Shown here in pieces: positions 58,017 to 64,000 of a DNA stretch of 64,000 nucleotides; the stretch's first letter is position 1; each line of letters opens with the position of its first letter. The position numbers and the translations under genes are program-made. The notes under the pieces were generated by a model. The model was not told the DNA's origin. It did no database searches and saw nothing but the letters and a program-made list of their open reading frames with translations. The stretch is from Leptothrix discophora (GTDB lineage: Bacteria > Pseudomonadota > Gammaproteobacteria > Burkholderiales > Burkholderiaceae_C): NCBI RefSeq assembly GCF_030705305.1, contig NZ_JAUZEE010000010.1:62001-126000 (forward strand). The letters run 5' to 3'.

Positions 58017-58107
58017 GGTCGGCTCGGGAGGAAGTCTCCCCCCTGCTATCGACCGGCGCCGGCCGCGCTTGAGGCGGACCCCGCTTTTCGAGCGATCGAC
58101 CCGGCCT

Positions 58108-59112
58108 TCAACCCAGGACCAGGCCGGTCGGGACCGGACGGGCCTGCAGGAATTCACGCCCCGACACCCGCTTGCCACCCGGCCGCTGCAGCCGCGTCAG
58201 CCACAGCGCGCCGTCGCCGCAGGCCACGCACGGGCCGTCCGCATCGACCGCGACGACCTGCCCCGGCGCGCCGGCCGGCACGTCGCCGGTCGCCAGCCGG
58301 GCGGCCCAGACCTTGACGGTCTCTGCGGCGCCATCGGTCGGTACCCGGCAGGTCGCGCCGGGAAAGGGGTCGAAGGCACGCACACGGCGCTCGATCACCG
58401 TCGCCGGCTGCCGCCAGTCGATCGCGGCCTCGGCCTTCTCGATCTTGTGGGCGTAGGTCACGCCCTCGGTCGGCTGGACCACCGGATGCAACCGGCCGTG
58501 CGCGGCATCGTCGAGCGAACGCAGCACCAGCGCGGCGCCCTGCGCGGCGAGGCGGTCGTGCAGCGTGGCGGTGGTGTCGTCGGCGCCGATCGGGGTCTCG
58601 GCCACGTGCAGCATCGGCCCGGTGTCGAGGCCGATGTCCATCTGCATGATCGTGATGCCGGTGCGGACGTCGCCGGCCTCGATCGCACGGTGGATCGGCG
58701 CGGCACCGCGCCAGCGCGGCAGCAGCGAGGCATGGATGTTCAGGCAGCCCAGGCGCGGCAAGGTGAGCACCCACTCGGGCAGGATCAGGCCATAGGCGGC
58801 GACCACCAGCACATCCGGTGCAGCGGCCAGCAGGGCCTCGCGGGCGGCGGCGGCATCGGCCGGATGGCGGCCGTCGAGCCTGAGGCTGACCGGCTGGACG
58901 ACCGGCACGCCGTGCTGCAGCGCCAGCTGCTTGACCGGCGAGGCCTGCAGCTTCATGCCACGGCCAGCGGGACGGTCAGGCTGGGTCAGCACCAGCGGGA
59001 CGACATGGCCGGCGGCCAGGATCGAGGCCAGCGCAGCGGCGGCGAACTCGGGCGTGCCGGCGTAGGCGACGCGCAAGGTGGGCAAGGCGGGCATGGCAGC
59101 CGCCACCGTCAT
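58108..59112 (-). CDS. fmt: Methionyl-tRNA formyltransferase
   Basis: The 334-residue enzyme formylates initiator tRNA. It has [11 protein letters not shown] near the start, [11 protein letters not shown], the catalytic [16 protein letters not shown] (about 125-140) and [13 protein letters not shown]. It overlaps def by 4 nt (ATGA), the usual coupling. An ATG at 59094 (MPALPTLRV) is a possible internal start. Confidence 0.95.
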   Translation of the reverse strand: MTVAAAMPALPTLRVAYAGTPEFAAAALASILAAGHVVPLVLTQPDRPAGRGMKLQASPVKQLALQHGVPVVQPVSLRLDGRHPADAAAAREALLAAAPDVLVVAAYGLILPEWVLTLPRLGCLNIHASLLPRWRGAAPIHRAIEAGDVRTGITIMQMDIGLDTGPMLHVAETPIGADDTTATLHDRLAAQGAALVLRSLDDAAHGRLHPVVQPTEGVTYAHKIEKAEAAIDWRQPATVIERRVRAFDPFPGATCRVPTDGAAETVKVWAARLATGDVPAGAPGQVVAVDADGPCVACGDGALWLTRLQRPGGKRVSGREFLQARPVPTGLVLG

Positions 59113-59624
59113 GCCACCGACTCGTCGTCGCGCGAGCGCTTGAGCATCTTGCTGCGGATGCGGTTGCGCTTGAGCGGCGACAGGTACTCGACGAAGACCT
59201 TGCCCATCAGGTGATCCATCTCGTGCTGCACGCAGACCGCGAGCAGGTCCTCGGCCTCGACGTGGCAGGTCCTGCCGTCGCGGTCCAGTGCCTCGACGGT
59301 CACGCGGGCATGCCGCTCGACCTTGTCGTAGATGGTCGGCACCGACAGGCAACCCTCGTCGCCGACCATCATCTCGTCGCTGACGGCGACCAGCTTCGGG
59401 TTGATCAGCACCAGCGGATCGGAGCGGTCCTCGGAGACGTCGATGACGATGACGCGCTCATGCACGTCGACCTGGGTGGCCGCCAGACCGATGCCGCGCG
59501 AGGCGTACATGGTCTCGAACATGTCGTCGACCAGGCGGCGGATGCGGTCATCGACCACCGCCACGGGCTTGGCGATCTTGTGCAGTCGCGCATCGGGATA
59601 GCGCAGGATGGGCAGCAGGCTCAT
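59109..59624 (-). CDS. def: Peptide deformylase
   Basis: The 171-residue metalloenzyme removes formyl groups from new proteins. It shows GIGLAATQ (44-51), EGCLSVP with metal ligand C92 and QHEMDHL with H134, E135 and H138. The start at 59624 ([14 protein letters not shown]) matches the family; a frame extension to 59675 does not. It is divergent from the LysM gene. Confidence 0.96.
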   Translation of the reverse strand: MSLLPILRYPDARLHKIAKPVAVVDDRIRRLVDDMFETMYASRGIGLAATQVDVHERVIVIDVSEDRSDPLVLINPKLVAVSDEMMVGDEGCLSVPTIYDKVERHARVTVEALDRDGRTCHVEAEDLLAVCVQHEMDHLMGKVFVEYLSPLKRNRIRSKMLKRSRDDESVA

Positions 59625-59731
59625 GGGGACTCGCAACGGCGGCGCGAGGCGTCGCCGCAGGGCTGTTGAGGACACACAACGCGGGGCCGGCCGATGGTCA
59701 CCGGCGGATACCGGACGACGACCCGTTTTCG

Positions 59732-59760
59732 TTGCAGCATCAAGGGTTTACAGGCAGAAT
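59732..59760 (+). promoter_or_regulatory. Promoter of the lysM-dprA-smg region
   Basis: -35 TTGCAG (59732-59737), a 17-bp spacer and -10 CAGAAT (59755-59760). Transcription from near 59767 gives a leader of about 107 nt to the ATG at 59874. The surrounding 40 bp are unusually AT-rich for this genome. Confidence 0.5.
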
Positions 59761-59873
59761 TTATGAAACTGAATGAAGATTTTCGCGCAAGGCCGAGCCG
59801 CCTGCAGAGGATGGCATCGCATCCCCTACACCGCTGGCAGACTGCCGAATCAGCATCCACGGAGCAGCGGTCC

Positions 59874-61064
59874 ATGTTTCTGCGTCACGCAACTGTCTCC
59901 CGCGGCCGGTCTCCGGTGCCGGGTTCCCTCGCCGCTGCAGTGACCGGTCTGGCCCTGCTGCTGGGCAGCGTCCCCGGCCAGGCGGCCGAGCCCAATTATC
60001 CCGTCACCGACGCCCAGCGCGGCACCGCGCGGCAGGTCGCGCAGGCGGGTGTGCCGCTCAGCGAGCTGGCACCCAACGCCCCCGACAGCTACACCATCAA
60101 GCGCGGCGACACCCTGTGGGACATCTCCAGCCTCTTCCTGCGCAGCCCCTGGCGCTGGCCCGAGCTGTGGGGCATGAACCTCGAGGCGATCCGCAACCCG
60201 CACCTGATCTACCCCGGTCAGATGCTGGTGCTGGTCAAGTCCGGTGGCCGGGCGCAGTTGCAGCTCGGCCGCGTGATCGACGCCAGCGGCACCCAGAAGC
60301 TGTCGCCGCGGGCCCGCGAGACGGCGATGGACCGCGGCCCGATCGGCGCGATCAACCTGACCCTGATCCAGCCCTTCCTGACAGAAGCCGTGGTGCTCGA
60401 CACCAACGAACTGGCCGACGCGCCGCGCATCGTTGCCGGCCGCGAGGGCCGCGTGCTGCTGGGCCGGGGTGACATCGCCTATGTGCGCGGCGAGATGGCG
60501 CCACGGCGCGACTGGCAGGTCTTTCGCCGCGCCCAACCGCTGACCGATCCGCAGACCGGCGAGGTGCTTGGCTACGAGGCCGCCTACGTCGGCACCGCCG
60601 AATACCTCCAGCCCGGCGAGCAGCGCACGCTCGACGACGGCAAGCCCGAGATCGTCCCCGCGACCGTCAGCCTGAAGACGCTGCGCCAGGAAGCCACGGT
60701 CGGCGACCGCCTGAGCGCGCCGCAGCCGCGCGACGACGGCCGCCACGTGCCGCACGCGCCGAACGCGCCGCTCGATGCGCAGGTGGTGTCGGTCTACGGC
60801 GACGGTCTGCAGGCCGGCCAGAACCAGATCATCGCGATCAACCGCGGTCGCAGCGGCGGCGTCGAGCCCGGCCATGTGCTGGGCATCTGGCGCGCCGGCA
60901 GCGTGGTCCGTGACGGCGAGGATCCGACCCGAACCTCGGTGCGCCTGCCCGACGAGCGCAACGGCCACCTCTACGTTTTCCGCGTCTTCGAGCGGGTTTC
61001 CTACGGCCTGATCCTGGCGTCCGAGACGCCGGTGCGCCGAGGCGACCGCATTTCCCAGCCCTGA
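59874..61064 (+). CDS. Secreted LysM-domain protein
   Basis: The 396-residue protein has a signal peptide (about 1-37, ending GQA) and a LysM domain (about 72-121, SYTIKRGDTLWDISSLFLR...NPHLIYPGQMLVL) that binds peptidoglycan. The remaining 270 residues resemble the conserved partner region found next to dprA in betaproteobacteria; the function is not defined. The ATG at 59874 has GGAG 10 nt upstream; in-frame ATGs at 59763 and 59694 are less likely. Confidence 0.86.
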   Translation: MFLRHATVSRGRSPVPGSLAAAVTGLALLLGSVPGQAAEPNYPVTDAQRGTARQVAQAGVPLSELAPNAPDSYTIKRGDTLWDISSLFLRSPWRWPELWGMNLEAIRNPHLIYPGQMLVLVKSGGRAQLQLGRVIDASGTQKLSPRARETAMDRGPIGAINLTLIQPFLTEAVVLDTNELADAPRIVAGREGRVLLGRGDIAYVRGEMAPRRDWQVFRRAQPLTDPQTGEVLGYEAAYVGTAEYLQPGEQRTLDDGKPEIVPATVSLKTLRQEATVGDRLSAPQPRDDGRHVPHAPNAPLDAQVVSVYGDGLQAGQNQIIAINRGRSGGVEPGHVLGIWRAGSVVRDGEDPTRTSVRLPDERNGHLYVFRVFERVSYGLILASETPVRRGDRISQP

Positions 61065-61103
61065 CGCGCGATGGCGCGGTCGGCAAACACCGGACACCGC
61101 GCC

Positions 61104-62288
61104 ATGACCCAAACCTGCGACTTACCCAAGCCGGCACGGCCGAGCCACGACGAAGTGGCCGACTGGCTGCACCTGCTCGGCACGCCCGGCATCGGCCGCA
61201 CGGCTGCCCGGCGCCTGCTGGCGACCTTCGGCAGCCCGGCGGCCGTCCGTGAAGCCAGGGTCGAGGCGCTCGCCGTCATCGTCGGGCCGGCGGCGGCCCG
61301 CGCGCTGCAGTCGAGCCCGGACGGCCACGAGGCACGGGTCGCCTCGACCTGGGACTGGCTGCACGCCGCACCGCACCGTCACCTGCTGACGCTCGATCAG
61401 CCGGCCTTCTACCCACGCGGCTGGCTGGACAGCGCCGACCCGCCGCTGCTGATCCATGCCGAGGGCGACCTGTCGCTGCTGCAGCGCCCGGCGCTGGCCA
61501 TCGTGGGCACCCGCCATCCCACGCCCGACGGGTTGACCCATGCGCACGACTTCGCCGCCGCCGCCGGCCAGGCCGGCCTGACCGTCGTCTCCGGTCTGGC
61601 CATCGGGATCGACGGCGCGGCGCACGAAGGCGGCTTGCGCAGCCCGGGTCGCACGATCGCGATCCTGGGCAGCGGGCTGGACCGGATCTACCCGCGTTCG
61701 CACCTGGACCTGGCGCGGCGCATCGCGCAGGCCGGCCTGCTGCTCAGCGAGATGCCGCTCGGCACCGCGCCGTTGCCGCAACACTTCCCGCAGCGCAACC
61801 GCCTGATCGCGACGCTGGCGATGGGCACGCTGGTGGTCGAGGCTGCCGTGCGCTCGGGCTCGCTGCTGACCGCACGCCTGGCGGTGGAAGCCGGGCGGGA
61901 GGTGTTCGCCATTCCCGGCTCGGTCCACAACCCCCAGTCGCGCGGCTGCCATGCGCTGATCCGGCAAGGCGCCAAGCTGGTCGAAAGCCTGCAGGACGTG
62001 CTGGAAGAACTTCATCTGGCAGCGCCCGCCGGCAGGTCCGGTGCCGCGTCGGGCGACGACCCCACCGCCGTCGACGCCCCAGACGAATCGACGCCGCAGG
62101 ACGGTGATGCGATGTCGGAGGATCCCCTGCTGGCCGCGCTGGGCTGGAGTCCGGCCACGTTGGACGTGCTGCAGGCCCGAACCGGCTGGAGCGCGTCGCT
62201 GCTGTCGGTCCGGCTGCTGGAACTGGAACTCTCGGGGGACGTCCTGCGACTTCCGGGCGGGGTTTTCCAGCGTCGCGCCAGCGCCTGA
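61104..62288 (+). CDS. dprA: DNA-processing protein DprA
   Basis: The 394-residue protein loads RecA on incoming single-stranded DNA in transformation. The Rossmann-like domain includes AIVGTRHPTPDGL, VVSGLAIGIDGAAHEGGL, ILGSGLDRIYPRSH, FPQRNRLIATLAMG and VEAAVRSGSLLTARLAVEAGREVFAIPGSVHNPQSRGCH. A C-terminal winged-helix domain (about 335-394) follows a Ser/Asp-rich linker. An ATG at 61071 is an alternative start. It suggests natural competence potential. Confidence 0.95.
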   Translation: MTQTCDLPKPARPSHDEVADWLHLLGTPGIGRTAARRLLATFGSPAAVREARVEALAVIVGPAAARALQSSPDGHEARVASTWDWLHAAPHRHLLTLDQPAFYPRGWLDSADPPLLIHAEGDLSLLQRPALAIVGTRHPTPDGLTHAHDFAAAAGQAGLTVVSGLAIGIDGAAHEGGLRSPGRTIAILGSGLDRIYPRSHLDLARRIAQAGLLLSEMPLGTAPLPQHFPQRNRLIATLAMGTLVVEAAVRSGSLLTARLAVEAGREVFAIPGSVHNPQSRGCHALIRQGAKLVESLQDVLEELHLAAPAGRSGAASGDDPTAVDAPDESTPQDGDAMSEDPLLAALGWSPATLDVLQARTGWSASLLSVRLLELELSGDVLRLPGGVFQRRASA

Positions 62289-62351
62289 GCAAACCGGTTC
62301 AGCGTGATCCCGCACACGGGTGGCGCGATGGGTCCGCCAGGGTCGCTGGGG

Positions 62352-62357
62352 TATAGT
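62352..62357 (+). promoter_or_regulatory. -10 element of smg, 6 nt from the start codon
   Basis: TATAGT at 62352-62357 matches the consensus at five of six positions. The ATG at 62364 lies 6 nt after it. The -35 region is weak. Confidence 0.55.
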
Positions 62358-62363
62358 CAATCC

Positions 62364-62816
62364 ATGTTCGACGTGCTCGTGTACCTCTACGAAAACTACT
62401 GGCGTCCGGACGCTTGCCCGGACCACGAGCAGCTGTCGAAGAAGCTGACCGCGGTGGGTTTCGAGAGCGAGGAGATCGCCGACGCGCTGACTTGGCTGGA
62501 TGGCCTGGCCAGCGTCGCCGAGTCCTACGTCGCCAACCAGCATGACCTGTCGGTGCGTGTCTACCTGCCCAACGAGCAGGACCACCTCGGCACCGCGTCG
62601 ATCTCCTTCCTGAGCTTCCTCGAATCGGCCGGCGTGCTGCCGCCGTCGATGCGCGAGATCGTCGTCGACCGCGCGATGGCGCTGGACGGCGGGCCGGTCC
62701 CTCTGGAAGACCTGAAGATCATCGTGCTGATGGTGTTCTGGAGCCTGGGCGAGGAGCCCGACGCGCTGATCCTCGATGAGCTGTTCGTCGACGCCGAGGA
62801 CCGGCTGATCCACTGA
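62364..62816 (+). CDS. smg: Smg (DUF494) protein
   Basis: The 150-residue protein begins MFDVLVYLYENY and has the acidic, helical DUF494 pattern through DLKIIVLMVFWSLGEEPDAL, very like E. coli Smg. The function is unknown; it sits between dprA and topA in many proteobacteria. The in-frame ATG at 62304 is rejected because family N-termini and the -10 box fix 62364. It ends before a convergent DUF1631 gene. Confidence 0.92.
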   Translation: MFDVLVYLYENYWRPDACPDHEQLSKKLTAVGFESEEIADALTWLDGLASVAESYVANQHDLSVRVYLPNEQDHLGTASISFLSFLESAGVLPPSMREIVVDRAMALDGGPVPLEDLKIIVLMVFWSLGEEPDALILDELFVDAEDRLIH

Positions 62817-62843
62817 CCGGAGCGCCTGACGCGCCATGAACAA

Positions 62844-62870
62844 CGGGGCCCTCGGGCCCCGTCGTCGTTT
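62844..62870. terminator. GC-rich hairpin between convergent smg and DUF1631 genes
   Basis: CGGGGCCC (62844-62851) and GGGCCCCG (62854-62861) form a strong stem, with TCGTCGTTT after it on the plus strand. It may serve both genes. Confidence 0.55.
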
Positions 62871-62906
62871 CTGCCATCCATCATGTGGCAAGCGCTGCCC
62901 GCCGCG

Positions 62907-64000
62907 TCACTGCAGCAGGCGGTTCGGATCGGCGTCCAGCTTGGCCAGGGCGCTGCGCGTGGCGCGCACGGTCAGCGATTCCTCCTCGACCGGCACCAGC
63001 AGGCCGGCCTGCAGGAAGGCCGCCAGTCGGTGCTTCTGGAACATGATGCCGCGCCCGGTCGGCGTGACGAACATCGCCAGCTGCTTGCGCAGGCCCTGCC
63101 AGGCCAGCTGGACCGGGTCGACGCGGTCGCGGTAGTCGAGCTTGAACCAGGCGCCGACCTGCAGTTCGGCGGTCCACGCCAGCATCGCCGGCGTCGGCAT
63201 CGAGCCGCCCTCGGCGACGACCTCGAGATCGCCCTCGTCCTGGCCGGACAGGTCGCGCACCATCGACTCGTCGATCTCGATGTTGTCGGCGTCGGGGAGC
63301 AGTTCCTCGAGCGTCTCCATCTGCATCATCAGCTCGTCCAGCCGCTCGGACGGGATGGTCGCGGTGCGGGCCGAGAAGGCTGCCGCCAGGGAGTTGTTGA
63401 GGGCCTGGATGTATTCGTCCTGCTTGGCCTGCGGGACACCGGCGGACGCCATGCCCTCGCGCAGCTTCTTGAGCAGCGGCGGCAGGCGTCGGATCGCCTC
63501 GGAGCGCTCCTCGCGCGAGACCTTGGCGCTGGCCAGCCAGATCAGGTCGGCGGCGGCGCGCTGCATCTGCTTGGTCGCGTCGCTGCCCTGCCCGGCCTTG
63601 ACGCCAGTGGTCGCCAGCACGTCGGCCCAGACGTGGAAGAGGAACTCGCGCACGCCGTCGTGCACCGGCACCTCGTTGAGCATCTTGCGCAGCTCGATCG
63701 TGTACTGGATCGCCAGCGTCTCGCGCTGCTCGATCTGCTGGGCCAGGCTGACGCCCTTGCTGGCCGCCGCGTGGGTGGTCTTGAAGTAGTTCTCGAGGAA
63801 GCGCTCGAACTCGGTCAGCACGGTCTGGAAGACCCGCCGCCCGGTGTCCGGGTAGGCCTCGACGACCTGCACGACGCGCTTGATCTCCTTCTCCAGCTCG
63901 TCGCTGACGCCGGCGCTGCCGACCTCGAAGCCCATCACGCAGGCACCCATGCGGTCGATCAGCTTGCGCGCGGGATGGTCGATGGTGGCGAAGAAGTCGG
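62907..64000 (-). CDS. DUF1631 protein, C-terminal part
   Basis: The frame is open from the right edge (DFFATIDHPARKLIDR) to a stop at 62907, giving at least 364 residues. The ATG at 63950 is internal, because conserved DUF1631 sequence HPARKLIDRMG continues across it. Helical segments, an acidic stretch (about MQMETLEELLPDADNIEIDES) and a C-terminal beta-rich PilZ-like part (VGAWFKLDYRDRVDPVQLAW, MFVTPTGRGIMFQK) are visible. Full-length relatives are about 750-800 residues; the 5' end is outside the window. The function is unknown. Confidence 0.85.
   Translation of the reverse strand, partial: DFFATIDHPARKLIDRMGACVMGFEVGSAGVSDELEKEIKRVVQVVEAYPDTGRRVFQTVLTEFERFLENYFKTTHAAASKGVSLAQQIEQRETLAIQYTIELRKMLNEVPVHDGVREFLFHVWADVLATTGVKAGQGSDATKQMQRAAADLIWLASAKVSREERSEAIRRLPPLLKKLREGMASAGVPQAKQDEYIQALNNSLAAAFSARTATIPSERLDELMMQMETLEELLPDADNIEIDESMVRDLSGQDEGDLEVVAEGGSMPTPAMLAWTAELQVGAWFKLDYRDRVDPVQLAWQGLRKQLAMFVTPTGRGIMFQKHRLAAFLQAGLLVPVEEESLTVRATRSALAKLDADPNRLLQ

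Noticed and set aside
57537-58178. Longer form of the small lipoprotein with 54 extra N-terminal residues
   Set aside because: The extension is Arg-rich without a signal; the ATG at 58016 yields a normal lipoprotein signal with a lipobox.

Overview
The window is a gene-dense, high-GC stretch of bacterial chromosome from a betaproteobacterium, most likely Burkholderiales of the Leptothrix/Rubrivivax/Ideonella type. This rests on the gene content (split pntAA/pntAB/pntB, msrPQ, pilSR next to a PP0621-like protein, a CcsA-like protein and ffh, a lysM-dprA-smg cluster, a pgk-pyk-fba-purC axis, an alanine/lysine-rich histone H1-like protein), on the codon usage, and on family resemblance of the proteins. 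I see no phage, insertion sequence, CRISPR array, rRNA or tRNA gene. The region is core chromosome, and most of the novelty is in the spaces between genes.

Layout. 0-8.3 kb: nudJ-type NUDIX hydrolase, proton-translocating transhydrogenase operon pntAA-pntAB-pntB with its terminator, fadD, an unknown Pro/Ala-rich protein, MTA/SAH nucleosidase and pirin. 8.4-13.6 kb: lipA-lipB, a Sel1 protein, msrQ-msrP and a dihaem cytochrome c4. 13.6-22.8 kb: engB with an overlapping LacI regulator, a PlpD-like patatin, a DksA-type zinc-finger protein, a geranylgeranyl-reductase-family flavoprotein, a YafJ amidotransferase, a 38-residue membrane peptide, a PfkB kinase and a coiled-coil membrane protein. 22.8-29.6 kb: DUF167, the histone-like gene, nrdB, nrdA with a textbook NrdR-regulated promoter, and ampD. 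29.7-37.2 kb: pilR-pilS, a PP0621-like protein, a CcsA-like protein, ffh and a DUF2726 protein. 37.2-42.4 kb: a probable small RNA, hemB, udg-rimI-tsaB and dacB. 42.4-49.5 kb: a degenerate SGNH lipoprotein, sua5, purK-purE, a CnoX-like thioredoxin, a TPR protein and purC. 49.6-56.2 kb: fba, pyk, maeB and pgk, all leftward. 56.3-64 kb: azlC-azlD, a lipoprotein, def-fmt, lysM-dprA-smg and the C-terminal part of a DUF1631 gene that runs off the right edge.

How the genes work together. Central carbon flow (pgk, fba, pyk, maeB) lies beside purine synthesis (purC, purK, purE). NADPH balance (pnt, maeB) and dNTP supply (nrdAB) are also present. tsaB and sua5 both serve t6A tRNA modification. lipA and lipB make lipoate. 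def and fmt form the N-formyl-methionine cycle. pilS-pilR is the two-component pair that normally drives sigma-54-dependent pilin expression.

Most interesting observations: (1) a recurrent arrangement in which a -10 hexamer lies 6-8 nt before the start codon (nudJ, engB, plpD, ypjD, DUF2726, dacB, azlC, smg), predicting leaderless mRNAs; (2) an orphan leftward transcription unit at about 37264-37390 with a -10 box, a CCUCC-bearing hairpin and a strong Rho-independent terminator, a good small-RNA candidate; (3) a structured element at 21037-21155 with two mutually exclusive hairpins and a U-run; (4) a perfect 17-bp-arm palindrome between tsaB and dacB; (5) four helically phased decamers upstream of the flavoprotein gene; (6) a NrdR box pair straddling the nrdA promoter, followed by a leader of about 340 nt. 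All coordinates were read by eye; homology statements come from remembered family sequences, not from searches.
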